A stretch of 64,000 bases of DNA from Marivirga atlantica (GTDB lineage: Bacteria; Bacteroidota; Bacteroidia; Cytophagales; Cyclobacteriaceae). This document shows, in pieces, positions 17,832 to 26,767 of this stretch (its first letter is position 1; each line of letters starts with the position of its first letter). The translations under genes were made by a program, and so were the position numbers. The stretch is from the NCBI RefSeq assembly GCF_016734805.1, contig NZ_JAERQG010000001.1, positions 62,001-126,000 of the forward strand, read 5' to 3'. The notes below the pieces were generated by a model. It searched no databases, was not told where the DNA came from, and saw only the letters and a program-made list of their open reading frames with translations.

Positions 17832-17842
17832 TACAGTCAATC
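17822..17842 (+). repeat. Right inverted repeat flanking the S23-like gene
   Basis: TAATACTTAATACAG at 17822-17836 is the exact complement of 17445-17459. It contains the TAA stop of the S23-like gene and lies 16 bases before the lpdA ATG. Confidence 0.7.
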
Positions 17843-17858
17843 ATAAAATCACTAAAAA

Positions 17859-19262
17859 ATGAGTAAATACGATGTAACGGTAATAGGTTCTGGCCCTGGT
17901 GGATATGTAGCAGCAATCAGATGCGCTCAGCTAGGTATGAAAACCGCCATAATCGAGAAATATGATACTTTAGGAGGTACTTGTCTTAATGTAGGATGTA
18001 TTCCTTCAAAAGCACTCCTTGATTCCTCAGAGCACTATCATAATGCTGAAACAACTTTTAAAGAACATGGCATTGGCCTTAGCAATTTAAAAGTGGATAT
18101 CAAGCAAATGATAGCAAGAAAGGCTGACGTTGTAAAGCAGAACGTAGATGGTATTGCTTTCTTGATGAAGAAGAATAAGATTGACGTTCACACAGGTGTG
18201 GGATCATTTGTAGATAAAAACACTATCAAAATCACTGATTCGAAAGGTAAATCTTCCGAGATTTCTACTGATAAAGTGATCATCGCTACTGGCTCTAAAC
18301 CAGTAGAGCTGCCATTTGCCAAATTCGATAAGAAAAGAATTATCAGCAGTACGGAAGCGCTCGAGCTTAAAGAAGTACCGAAGCACATGGTAGTGATTGG
18401 CGGTGGTGTAATTGGCCTTGAGCTGGGGTCTGTTTACAAACGAATTGGATCTGATGTAACTGTTATTGAATTTCTTGACAGCCTTATCGCTACTATGGAT
18501 GGCACTATGGGCAAAGAGATGAAGAAGAGCATGAAGAAGCTCGGTATGGATGTGAAGTTAAAGCATAAAGTAACCAAAGTTGAGGATAAGGGCAAAGAGG
18601 TAGAAATAACTTTTGAATCTGACAAAGGTGAAAGCCAAACGATAAAGGCAGATTATTGCTTAGTTTCTGTAGGTAGAAAGCCCTATACAGAAGGTTTGGG
18701 CCTTGAGAATGTTGGTTTAAAAACTGACGACAAAGGTAGAATCGAAACTGATGAGCACTTGAGAACTTCAGTTGATAATATTTATGCCATAGGTGATGTA
18801 GTGAAAGGTGCCATGTTAGCTCATAAAGCTGAAGAAGAAGGTGTATTTGTTGCTGAAACCATGGCCGGTCAGAAGCCTCACATTCATTATAAACTCATTC
18901 CTAATGTAGTATACACCTGGCCGGAAGTTGCTGGTGTGGGCTATACCGAAGAGGAATTAAAAGAGAAGGGAACTAAATACAAAACGGGTTCATTCCCTTA
19001 CAAAGCATTAGGTAGGGCTCGTGCGAGCATGGATTTAGAAGGTCTCGTAAAAGTTATTGCTGATAAGGAAACAGATGAGATTTTGGGTATGCATATCATT
19101 GGTGCACGTGCTGCTGATATGATTGCTGCTGGAGTTACTGCCATGGAATATAGAGCATCGGCAGAAGATGTATCTCGTATGTCACATGCACACCCAACTT
19201 ATATGGAAGCTGTAAAAGAAGCTTGCTTAGCGGCTACTGAAAACAGACCAATTCATATGTAA
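17859..19262 (+). CDS. lpdA: Dihydrolipoyl dehydrogenase (E3)
   Basis: 467 residues. The N-terminal FAD motif is VTVIGSGPGGYVAAIRCAQLG. The redox-active disulfide lies in GGTCLNVGCIPSKALL near residue 41, the NAD-binding motif is VVIGGGVIGLELGSVY near 177, and the dimerisation domain ends with the catalytic His-Glu pair in MSHAHPTYMEAVKEA. E3 reoxidises the dihydrolipoyl groups of SucB and makes NADH. It is separated from sucB only by the S23-like cassette and is followed by a clear terminator, so it closes the suc operon. Confidence 0.96.
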   Translation: MSKYDVTVIGSGPGGYVAAIRCAQLGMKTAIIEKYDTLGGTCLNVGCIPSKALLDSSEHYHNAETTFKEHGIGLSNLKVDIKQMIARKADVVKQNVDGIAFLMKKNKIDVHTGVGSFVDKNTIKITDSKGKSSEISTDKVIIATGSKPVELPFAKFDKKRIISSTEALELKEVPKHMVVIGGGVIGLELGSVYKRIGSDVTVIEFLDSLIATMDGTMGKEMKKSMKKLGMDVKLKHKVTKVEDKGKEVEITFESDKGESQTIKADYCLVSVGRKPYTEGLGLENVGLKTDDKGRIETDEHLRTSVDNIYAIGDVVKGAMLAHKAEEEGVFVAETMAGQKPHIHYKLIPNVVYTWPEVAGVGYTEEELKEKGTKYKTGSFPYKALGRARASMDLEGLVKVIADKETDEILGMHIIGARAADMIAAGVTAMEYRASAEDVSRMSHAHPTYMEAVKEACLAATENRPIHM

Positions 19263-19285
19263 ATGATTGAATCCTAATCAAAAGC

Positions 19286-19320
19286 GAAAGGCCATTTGTA
19301 AATACAAATGGCCTTTTTTT
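19286..19320 (+). terminator. Intrinsic terminator of the suc operon
   Basis: A stem made of AAAGGCCATTTGTA and its complement, with a very short loop, followed by seven T residues. It lies about 25 bases after lpdA. Confidence 0.88.
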
Positions 19321-19380
19321 ATTGGTAATTGCTCCAGCTAAGGTATACTTCAGTATCTTTATGCTTCTTATTAGAAAATC

Positions 19381-20844
19381 ATGAAAAGATCATTAAAATC
19401 CCTTTTATATCTCTTTCTAATCCTTTCCTTTACATTTTATGCCTGTGACGACAGTGATAATGTTATTGTTGTTGTTAACGACAAGGTAGAAGAGAATGAT
19501 ACAGTTGCTGATAATAGCAGTCAAGAATTAACCATTTTCTTCATCAACGACCAGCATGGAGAAATTGATAATTTCGCAAAAGTGAAATACCTGGTAGATA
19601 AAGAAAAAGAAAGTAGAAATACTTTATTAGTATGCGCTGGTGATATTTTCTCCGGAAACCCGATTGTTGACCAGTATAGCCAAAAGGGATTTCCGATGAT
19701 TGACTTAATGAACAAAACCGGTTTCGACATTGCTGTGCTGGGTAATCATGAATTTGATTATGGGATTGATGTATTAAAAGAAAGAATGAACGAGGCTGAT
19801 TTCAAATGGATCTGCGCAAATGTCGATATGCTGAGTAGCGGGGTCCCTCAACCTGAAGCTTATAGCACATTAGAGGTTGGTGAATTAAAAATAAGTTTCA
19901 TTGGTCTGGTTGAAACATTCGGAAAAGAAGGTGCTATTATTCCATCAACTCACCCGTGGCGTGTGACGGAACTTGAATTCCAGAGACACTATGATGTGAT
20001 AGGACAATATGATGACATCAAAGATCAGGAGGGTTCAGATTTGGTAATTGCACTCACTCATTTAGGCACAAGTAGTGATATCAGATTGGCCGAAGAAAAT
20101 GATTTCATCGATGCAGTTATTGGTGGACATTCGCATCAGGTAGTTGAAGAAAAGATTAATGAAAAGCCTGTTGTTCAGGCAGGATCAAATTTATATTTAT
20201 TAGGTAAGCTGAAGCTGGAAATAGAGGATAAGAAAATCATCAAGTCTGAAGTAGAAATGATCAACCTTAATGATTTTGATACTGAAGATGCTGACTTAGC
20301 CAAATTAATCGCGGACTATAATAACGCACCAGAATTTGAGGAAGTAGTAGGCTTTGCAACGAACTATCTCAGCAGAGATGAGATTGGATGCTTTTACACA
20401 ACAGCACTAAAAGATTACTATAACGTAGATGCTTCTTTTCAAAATGGTGGAGGCATTAGAGCAGATATTGATCAGGGAGATATTACCGCTTTAGAAATAT
20501 TCAATATGGATCCTTTCAATAACCAAAGCGTAATTTTTACCCTGACTGCTAAAGAAGTAAAAGACTTCTTCCGAGAAACTGGAGCTGGCCTTCATATTTC
20601 AGGTATTTATTTTGAGCAATCAGGAAATACCTACACCATGTACGATGAGGATGGAAATATCGTAAACGATAACGAGGAAATTACCATAGGTATTAACGAT
20701 TATATTCCTGCCGTGTATGACAGCTATTTCCCTTTAGAAAAAGCCACCATTCAAAACCTCACTACGGCAGAAAGTATCATCAATTATTTAAAAGAAGTCA
20801 ACACAATAGATTACGATAATTGTGATCGCTATTATCAATATTAG
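19381..20844 (+). CDS. Lipoprotein 5'-nucleotidase / metallophosphatase (UshA-like)
   Basis: 487 residues. A lipoprotein signal peptide (LFLILSFTFYAC) gives a lipid-anchored Cys near residue 21. The metallophosphatase domain carries the metal ligands in FFINDQHGE near residue 51, AGDIFSGNP near 86, GNHEFDYG near 120 and GGHSHQ near 250. The C-terminal 5'-nucleotidase domain contains FQNGGGIRADIDQGDITALEIFNMDPFNN, including the substrate loop. The enzyme hydrolyses extracellular nucleotides to nucleosides and phosphate for salvage. It is a single gene, convergent with uvrA. Confidence 0.88.
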   Translation: MKRSLKSLLYLFLILSFTFYACDDSDNVIVVVNDKVEENDTVADNSSQELTIFFINDQHGEIDNFAKVKYLVDKEKESRNTLLVCAGDIFSGNPIVDQYSQKGFPMIDLMNKTGFDIAVLGNHEFDYGIDVLKERMNEADFKWICANVDMLSSGVPQPEAYSTLEVGELKISFIGLVETFGKEGAIIPSTHPWRVTELEFQRHYDVIGQYDDIKDQEGSDLVIALTHLGTSSDIRLAEENDFIDAVIGGHSHQVVEEKINEKPVVQAGSNLYLLGKLKLEIEDKKIIKSEVEMINLNDFDTEDADLAKLIADYNNAPEFEEVVGFATNYLSRDEIGCFYTTALKDYYNVDASFQNGGGIRADIDQGDITALEIFNMDPFNNQSVIFTLTAKEVKDFFRETGAGLHISGIYFEQSGNTYTMYDEDGNIVNDNEEITIGINDYIPAVYDSYFPLEKATIQNLTTAESIINYLKEVNTIDYDNCDRYYQY

Positions 20845-20872
20845 CGATTAAAAAGTTGAGATTAGGGCTGTC

Positions 20873-23728
20873 TTATTTAAGCTCTAATTTCAAGTACTTA
20901 CCAGTATAGCTATCTTTCTTCTTGATGATCTCTTCTGGGGTTCCTGTAAACACAATGTTACCACCTTCCTTACCACCTTCAGGCCCAAGGTCTATTAAAT
21001 AATCAGCCACCTTGATCACGTCCATATTGTGCTCAATTACTAGTACCGTATTGCCTTTATCCACTAATTTTTGTAGTACTAGAAGCAAATGATTGATGTC
21101 CTGGAAATGTAAGCCTGTGGTAGGCTCGTCCAAAATATAGAAGGTATTTCCAGTATCCTTTTTAGATAGTTCAGTAGCCAGTTTTACCCGCTGCGCTTCA
21201 CCACCAGAAAGTGTAGTTGCATGCTGACCTATTGTGATATAGCCTAAACCTACTTCAGCAAGTGTTTGTATTTTCCTCAAAATCTTAGGTTGGTTTTCAA
21301 AGAATTCTACAGCCTGCTCAACCGTCATATCCAGCACATCGGAGATTGATTTACCTTTAAAGCGAACTTCTAAGGTTTCTCTATTATAACGCTTCCCCTT
21401 ACAAGTTTCACAAGGCACATGTACATCTGGTAAGAAATCCATTTCAATAAGCTTCATTCCTGCACCCTCACATGTTTCACATCTCCCTCCCTTAACATTA
21501 AAAGAGAACCTGCCTGGCTTGTAGCCTCTGATTTTGGCTTCAGGCAGATTACTAAAAAGCGCTCTGATATCAGTAAATACGCCAGTATAAGTAGCTGGAT
21601 TCGACCTTGGCGTTCTACCAATTGGTGATTGATCTACTTCAATTACCTTATCCAGATGTTCCAAACCCTTCAGCCCTTTATAAGGCATAGGATCTTTCTT
21701 TGACCTATAAAACTTTTGATTCAATATAGGATATAAGGTTTCATGAATGAGTGTGGACTTACCACTACCTGAAACACCGGTAACACACATTAGTGTACCT
21801 AAAGGAAACTTTACATTAACATTTTTAAGGTTGTTGCCTGAAGCTCCCTTAAGCTCCAAGAGTTTATCATTTCCTTTCCTTCTCTCTTTAGGTGTTTCAA
21901 TTTCCAATTCACCGTTTAGGTATTTGGCTGTATTACTCCCTCTGGCTAAAAACTCATCAGGATTACCTTGTGCCACTACTTTACCTCCATGTCTACCTGC
22001 ACCTGGTCCAATATCTAAGATAAAATCTGAAGCCAGCATCATATCCTTATCGTGCTCCACCACCATTACAGTGTTACCGAGGTCGCGCAAGTCTTTCAAG
22101 GCAGTAATCAACTTCATATTATCACGCTGATGCAAACCAATACTCGGTTCATCTAATATATAGAGAACACCTACCAACTGAGTGCCTATTTGCGTAGCTA
22201 GTCTTATTCGCTGTGCTTCTCCACCCGACAAGGTTCTTAATGGTCTGTTAAGTGAAAGGTAATCCAAACCAACATCAGTCAGGAAGCCGATTCTTTTGCG
22301 TACTTCTTTTAATACCTCTACACCAATTAATAATTGTTTTTCTGTAAGCCGTTCTTCCAAACCAGTAAACCACCCTGCCAGCTCACCAATATTAAGCATT
22401 GCCAACTCAGAGATGTTCTTACCATCAATAAGGAAATGTAAGGACTCCTTTTTTAACCTTGCTCCATTACAATCGGGGCATGTCTGAATAATCATGAAAT
22501 CCTTTAGCCAATCTCTGGTTTTATCAGTACCTGTTTCTTGCTGCTTCTCCAGAAATTTTATGATACCTTCAAAGGCAGTTGCCCAACTAGTGCCTGGATA
22601 CTTTTTTGAGGCTACCTCAACCTTGCGTTTGCTACCATAAAGAATTACATCAAGTACTTCACGAGGAAATTTATTTAAAGGAGTGGAGATATTTACATCC
22701 GTATTTTTAAGGATGGCATCTATCTTCTTAAAAATCCATATATCCCTGAATTCACCCAGAGGTGCTATTCCTCCACGGGTAATGCTCAAATTAGGATCAG
22801 GAATTACCGTTTCCTCTGTTATGTGCTCTATTTTGCCTAATCCGTTACAGGTAGGACAAGCTCCATAAGGTGAGTTAAATGAAAAATTGTTGGGCGCGGG
22901 CTCTTCGTATGCTAAACCGGTTTCAGGATCCATCAGATTCTTAGAGAAATGACTGATGTTACCATCAGTGTCGCGCGCCATCATGATACCTTCACCATGC
23001 TTTAAGGCTATTTTTACAGATTGGGTAATTCTGAAACGATCTTTTTCATCTACTACTATCCTATCAACAACAATCTCAATATCGTGTGTTTTATACCGAT
23101 CAACTTGCATTCGCGCATCAATCTCAAGGATCACTCCATCAACCCGGGCCTTGGTGAAGCCCATTTTTCTGATTTGTTGAAATAATTCCCTGTAATGACC
23201 TTTACGCCCCTTAATTACAGGAGCCAGTATGGTTAACTTCTGGCCATCAAACTCATTAATTAAATGGTCAATAATTTGATCTTCGGTTTGGCGCTGCATT
23301 CTCTTACCTGTTTTATAAGAAAAAGCTTCACCAGCCCTTGCATACAATACACGAAGGAAATCATAAATTTCTGTTACTGTCCCAACTGTTGATCGTGGGT
23401 TTTTAGAAGTAGTCTTTTGTTCAATGGAAATAACTGGAGAAAGTCCATTAATTTTATCAACATCAGGCCGCTCCATATCACCTATAAAGGAACGTGCATA
23501 GGCCGAAAAACTTTCCATGTACCTCCTCTGCCCTTCGGCATAAATGGTATCAAAAGCCAAGCTTGACTTGCCACTGCCACTTATGCCCGTTATAACAACA
23601 AGCTTATCACGAGGAATGGTTACATCAATATTTTTGAGATTGTGCTCGCGAGCACCTATTACCTCAATATATTCTTGATTATCAGTTTTGACTGTGTCTG
23701 TTTTTGTTAATTGATTGGTATCTTCCAT
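20873..23728 (-). CDS. uvrA: UvrABC excinuclease subunit A
   Basis: 951 residues, a normal length. Two ABC modules have Walker A motifs [14 protein letters not shown] near residue 48 and [15 protein letters not shown] near 660, and two [28 protein letters not shown] signatures. Zinc-binding CxxC pairs include CPTCNGLG and [10 protein letters not shown]. UvrA dimers scan DNA for bulky lesions and load UvrB in nucleotide excision repair. A -7 box only 15 bases upstream of the ATG implies a very short leader. No uvrB is nearby. Confidence 0.97.
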   Translation of the reverse strand: MEDTNQLTKTDTVKTDNQEYIEVIGAREHNLKNIDVTIPRDKLVVITGISGSGKSSLAFDTIYAEGQRRYMESFSAYARSFIGDMERPDVDKINGLSPVISIEQKTTSKNPRSTVGTVTEIYDFLRVLYARAGEAFSYKTGKRMQRQTEDQIIDHLINEFDGQKLTILAPVIKGRKGHYRELFQQIRKMGFTKARVDGVILEIDARMQVDRYKTHDIEIVVDRIVVDEKDRFRITQSVKIALKHGEGIMMARDTDGNISHFSKNLMDPETGLAYEEPAPNNFSFNSPYGACPTCNGLGKIEHITEETVIPDPNLSITRGGIAPLGEFRDIWIFKKIDAILKNTDVNISTPLNKFPREVLDVILYGSKRKVEVASKKYPGTSWATAFEGIIKFLEKQQETGTDKTRDWLKDFMIIQTCPDCNGARLKKESLHFLIDGKNISELAMLNIGELAGWFTGLEERLTEKQLLIGVEVLKEVRKRIGFLTDVGLDYLSLNRPLRTLSGGEAQRIRLATQIGTQLVGVLYILDEPSIGLHQRDNMKLITALKDLRDLGNTVMVVEHDKDMMLASDFILDIGPGAGRHGGKVVAQGNPDEFLARGSNTAKYLNGELEIETPKERRKGNDKLLELKGASGNNLKNVNVKFPLGTLMCVTGVSGSGKSTLIHETLYPILNQKFYRSKKDPMPYKGLKGLEHLDKVIEVDQSPIGRTPRSNPATYTGVFTDIRALFSNLPEAKIRGYKPGRFSFNVKGGRCETCEGAGMKLIEMDFLPDVHVPCETCKGKRYNRETLEVRFKGKSISDVLDMTVEQAVEFFENQPKILRKIQTLAEVGLGYITIGQHATTLSGGEAQRVKLATELSKKDTGNTFYILDEPTTGLHFQDINHLLLVLQKLVDKGNTVLVIEHNMDVIKVADYLIDLGPEGGKEGGNIVFTGTPEEIIKKKDSYTGKYLKLELK

Positions 23729-23743
23729 AATTCAGTAGAACAA

Positions 23744-23751
23744 CAAAATTA
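23744..23751 (-). promoter_or_regulatory. Bacteroidetes -7 box for uvrA
   Basis: TAATTTTG on the minus strand, matching TAnnTTTG, 15 bases before the uvrA ATG. I see no obvious LexA-type palindrome around it. Confidence 0.4.
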
Positions 23752-23798
23752 CCAATAACTCAGCTTAATGTTTGTATAATGGGTTAACAAATAAATAA

Positions 23799-24632
23799 TT
23801 ACTGATCTGTTTGATCAGCCGTTATCTGCTTTGACCTTTTTTGACTCCAAATGATGATAGCAATACCTGCCAACATATAAGGAATACTAAGCCACTGCCC
23901 CATATTAAGAGCCATTGTACTTTCAAATTCAACTTGATCCGCCTTAACGAATTCAATTAAAAATCTGGCAATAAAAATCAGTAGGAAGGTAAAGCCCAGA
24001 ATAAAACCTGGCTTGTTGAATTTCTGATTCTTTAACCAATACAGAAAACCGAAAATTAGCAAATAACTAAAGGCCTCATAAATTTGAGCAGGATGTCGGG
24101 GAAGTGCATCCACATCTGTAAATATAAATGCCCATGATACATTGGTAACACTTCCTACTATTTCACTATTCATGAGGTTACCCAACCGAATAAATATGCC
24201 TGCCAATGGCACCACCAGCGCAATAGTATCGATTAGCCAAAGTGTATTGATTTTATATTTTCGTGCATATAGGATAATTGCAATAATTACCCCGACTCCG
24301 CCACCATGACTGGCCAAACCTCTAAAGCCTACAAACTCAAATGTTGGTGTGAACCTAAAGGGTAAAATTATTTCAAGAGGATGCTGAGAAAAGTATTCCC
24401 AGTCGTAGAAAAGACAATGCCCTAATCTGGCGCCTAAAATTGTACCTACTACTAAATAAACAGCCAGGTTATCAAGCAGCTTCAAATCTAATTCAGCCTT
24501 TTTGAATCTGGCTTTTACAAACTGATAGCCCAGCAAGAAGCCAAGTCCAAAAAGTACAGAATACCATCTTAACTGATAAACACCTAAGTCAATTATAATT
24601 CCATCCGGATTCCAGACGATGTAGTTTAGCAT
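23799..24632 (-). CDS. lgt: Prolipoprotein diacylglyceryl transferase
   Basis: 277 residues with seven membrane segments. Conserved motifs are RLGHCLFYDWEY near residue 72, GLASHGGGVGVIIA near 103 (with the essential His) and IRLGNLMNSEIVG near 140, the Lgt signature. Lgt moves a diacylglyceryl group from phosphatidylglycerol onto the lipobox Cys, the first step in maturing the many lipoproteins in this window. Its ATG lies one base after the stop of the upstream membrane protein, implying coupling between the two. Confidence 0.95.
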   Translation of the reverse strand: MLNYIVWNPDGIIIDLGVYQLRWYSVLFGLGFLLGYQFVKARFKKAELDLKLLDNLAVYLVVGTILGARLGHCLFYDWEYFSQHPLEIILPFRFTPTFEFVGFRGLASHGGGVGVIIAIILYARKYKINTLWLIDTIALVVPLAGIFIRLGNLMNSEIVGSVTNVSWAFIFTDVDALPRHPAQIYEAFSYLLIFGFLYWLKNQKFNKPGFILGFTFLLIFIARFLIEFVKADQVEFESTMALNMGQWLSIPYMLAGIAIIIWSQKRSKQITADQTDQ

Positions 24633-24633
24633 G

Positions 24634-25914
24634 CTATTGTTTTATAAATTCAACAATCCCGTTTTCCAAATAAGGAATACTATCCCTTTTTTCGGGAGTA
24701 TTTCTGTAAAGCAAATGAAGTTTGTGCATGCCTTTATCAAGATACGACACATCTAAATAAGCCATCAAGCCAGGCTGATTTGTTTTTGGATGCTTCATGA
24801 AATAGTAATCACTTGTAAAGACAGAGTCATCAACCTGAAGCAAATAGAAATTATTTAAACAGCTTAACTTAATTGAGTCAGATAAAGATGATCTAAGTGC
24901 ATAAACAGTATCATTAACAAAGCACGAGTCTTTCATTCTGAAAGTTTCATTTACTGAGTTGTGGGCAATAAATGCTTTTAAAAAGTCATCTTTTATGATA
25001 TCTCTTTCAATTTGTATTCGATAAATTATATCTGTTTTGGCCAAGTTTTCATAATGCTCAGTGAACATCACCTGTTTATCCTTTGTGAGCCTGTTTATTT
25101 CGATATCATTTAGCAAATCAAATTTATTTCTAGATGCCACATCAGCAAAAATGGAGATTGAGGTAAAGATTAAGACAAATAGAAAAACCTTCCATTTTTT
25201 ATGATTTGAGATGAAATGGTAAAGAACGTCTCTATAAAGAAATGAAAGTGTTATAAAGCTCAGAAACCTGTACAAAGGATAGTAGATCGCTGATATGTAT
25301 GGTATGCGTTTCAGTAGCCCTAAGGATATAAAGTCAATTATATAAATGAGAAATAAGCTAATGAATACTTTGTCTATTATGCCGTAGTATGCAAAATCAG
25401 GAGCTATTTGAACGATACATAAAAAGAAAACAGTAATGATGAGAAAGGCTATAAGGAAGCCGAAAACTATCATGAAAAATAAAAAACCTAAAGCAAACAT
25501 TGAACTACATAAGCTCTCCAGTTTCTTTATTTTATCAAGAGGATCTTGATCTGCCCGTATATGCTTCATATATCGCTTGGCATAATAAAGCTTAGATTTT
25601 TTTATCCCGCCAGGATAAACATAAGATAACCCCACAAAAGCTACCCAAATAGACCTGAACATTAAGTGTGCAGAGAACGCTACAATCAGCCAATAAACGG
25701 CAAGGCGCATCACATTGGTCAAGGTATCATCAATTGTTCCAGTATAAAATACTGGATATGAAAATTTGATTAAATACTCTCTGAGCTCCATGAACTTTGG
25801 CGGTAGTTGAAATAATGCCAAAAGCACAATACCTGAAATTAATATCTCAGGCTCCCAACTTTGCTCCTGAATCCGAGCTAGCCATCTAGGCATTTCCTTT
25901 TTATGTTGAGCCAT
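24634..25914 (-). CDS. Unknown membrane protein with extracytoplasmic C-terminal domain, coupled to lgt
   Basis: 426 residues. About six membrane segments lie between residues 24 and 275: around WEPEILISGIVLLALF, the pair VMRLAVYWLIVAFSAHLMF and AFVGLSYVYP, a very hydrophobic FALGFLFFMIVFGFLIAFL stretch, and later anchors. A soluble tail of about 150 residues, with Cys and acidic residues and no known motif, is predicted to be periplasmic. I do not recognise the family. The gene ends one base before lgt begins, so a role linked to envelope or lipoprotein biogenesis is possible but unproven. Confidence 0.6.
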   Translation of the reverse strand: MAQHKKEMPRWLARIQEQSWEPEILISGIVLLALFQLPPKFMELREYLIKFSYPVFYTGTIDDTLTNVMRLAVYWLIVAFSAHLMFRSIWVAFVGLSYVYPGGIKKSKLYYAKRYMKHIRADQDPLDKIKKLESLCSSMFALGFLFFMIVFGFLIAFLIITVFFLCIVQIAPDFAYYGIIDKVFISLFLIYIIDFISLGLLKRIPYISAIYYPLYRFLSFITLSFLYRDVLYHFISNHKKWKVFLFVLIFTSISIFADVASRNKFDLLNDIEINRLTKDKQVMFTEHYENLAKTDIIYRIQIERDIIKDDFLKAFIAHNSVNETFRMKDSCFVNDTVYALRSSLSDSIKLSCLNNFYLLQVDDSVFTSDYYFMKHPKTNQPGLMAYLDVSYLDKGMHKLHLLYRNTPEKRDSIPYLENGIVEFIKQ

Positions 25915-25916
25915 TT

Positions 25917-26378
25917 TTATTTAATTGACAAAGGTCGATTGATGCTTTCTTCCAAAGATATAAAAGTCTCTGTTCTTTCAATCCCTTCAATAGGCTGGAT
26001 TTTATCGTGTAATATGTTTTTCAGGTGGTCTGTATCCTTACAAACTATTTTCACAAACATGGAATAAGCTCCCGTGGTATAATGACAGTCCACAATTTCA
26101 GGAATGGCCTTCAAAGCAGTTACCACATTATCATACAAAGAACTTTTCTGTAAGTAGACTCCCAGAAATGCCGTGATATCCATACCGAGCTTACTCAGAT
26201 CAACCTGAAGCTGTGCCTGCTTAATAATACCCAGCTTTTCCATTTTACGCATTCTCACATGCACTGTGCCTGGTGAAACAAACACTTCTTCAGCAATTTC
26301 AGTATAGGGCCTTCGGGCATCATGCATCAGTATATTGAGGATGGCTAAATCCGTATTATCAAGTTGATAATTTTCCAT
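25917..26378 (-). CDS. Lrp/AsnC family transcriptional regulator
   Basis: 153 residues. An N-terminal winged helix-turn-helix (LDNTDLAILNILMHDARRPYTEIAEEVFVSPGTVHVRMRKME) is followed by the RAM/AsnC ligand domain from about residue 65, with VDCHYTTGAYSMFVKIVCKD near 95. Such regulators form octamers and sense amino acids or related metabolites. It is two bases upstream of the unknown membrane protein and lgt on the same strand, so it may head that transcript. On the other side it faces the tandem tRNA-like RNAs across a shared control region. Confidence 0.92.
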   Translation of the reverse strand: MENYQLDNTDLAILNILMHDARRPYTEIAEEVFVSPGTVHVRMRKMEKLGIIKQAQLQVDLSKLGMDITAFLGVYLQKSSLYDNVVTALKAIPEIVDCHYTTGAYSMFVKIVCKDTDHLKNILHDKIQPIEGIERTETFISLEESINRPLSIK

Positions 26379-26411
26379 ATGTTTCAGGGTCTTGTTTTAA
26401 CATATTCTCAT

Positions 26412-26419
26412 CAAATATA
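26412..26419 (-). promoter_or_regulatory. Bacteroidetes -7 box for the Lrp/AsnC gene
   Basis: TATATTTG on the minus strand, matching TAnnTTTG, 33 bases before the ATG at 26378. Confidence 0.4.
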
Positions 26420-26490
26420 AAATATATTTATCATATCTGTATTTATTTATACTTTTTATTAGATTTTATTTAACCTATTGATGTTTTTAT

Positions 26491-26498
26491 TACCTTTG
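26491..26498 (+). promoter_or_regulatory. Candidate -7 box for the tandem tRNA-like RNAs
   Basis: TACCTTTG matches TAnnTTTG and lies 89 bases before the first tRNA-like RNA. The -33 region is only a weak match. A second match, TAATTTTG at 26582-26589, overlaps the predicted 5' end of the first RNA, so the true start is uncertain. Confidence 0.4.
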
Positions 26499-26507
26499 AA
26501 ATATCAG

Positions 26508-26533
26508 AACAGCAAAAAGTGCTGTTTTTATTT
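26508..26533 (+). terminator. Terminator-like hairpin between promoter and first tRNA-like RNA
   Basis: A perfect 7-bp stem (AACAGCA/TGCTGTT) with loop AAAAG is followed by TTTATTT, directly downstream of the TACCTTTG box. If transcription starts at that box this hairpin would act as an early terminator or attenuator. Confidence 0.5.
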
Positions 26534-26587
26534 AAAATTGTTAAGTGATGATCTCAAAGTAATCGAGATTTCAACTTGCCTTAATTT

Positions 26588-26749
26588 TGTAGGGTGATGA
26601 AACTGGCAGACATGCCCTCCTATCTCGGGGGTGAAGGTTCAGGATAAACTCTGACACACTCACGATAAGTTATTTTGCTTTTGTTTAATTGCTTATCGTG
26701 AAGTCAGAGCTAACTACTTCGTGGAGGTTCGAATCCTCCCCCTACAGCA
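26588..26749 (+). ncRNA. tRNA-like RNA copy 1 with a giant variable arm
   Basis: A complete class II cloverleaf can be drawn. Acceptor stem TGTAGGG pairs with CCCTACA (26588-26594 and 26740-26746). U8 and a D arm very like tRNA-Leu (stem ATG/CAT, loop with GGCAGA) follow. The anticodon stem is CCCTC/GGGGG with loop CTATCTC (26620-26626, apparent anticodon AUC), and the T arm is GGAGG TTCGAAT CCTCC. N73 is G and no CCA is encoded. The variable region (26632-26722, 91 nt) is far beyond the usual 10-24. It forms stacked helices GAAG/CTTC, CTCTGAC/GTCAGAG and CACGATAAG/CTTATCGTG with a 22-nt apical loop. I know of no standard tRNA like this. Confidence 0.75.
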
Positions 26750-26767
26750 ATTTATTTGGATTAATAT

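Larger units (their letters stand above)
17439..17842 (+). mobile_element. IVS-like cassette: four-helix-bundle gene bounded by inverted repeats
   Basis: A 404-base unit sits between sucB and lpdA. It consists of one S23/IVP-type gene and 15-bp inverted ends extended to 21 bases with two mismatches. In the suc mRNA the ends would pair and loop out the gene, as in the intervening sequences that carry such genes inside 23S rRNA. Mobility is inferred from this structure and from its place inside a usually uninterrupted operon; no transposase is present. Confidence 0.4.

Noticed and set aside
21747-22130. 127-residue plus-strand frame opposite uvrA
   Set aside because: Antisense to conserved UvrA motifs; shadow frame.
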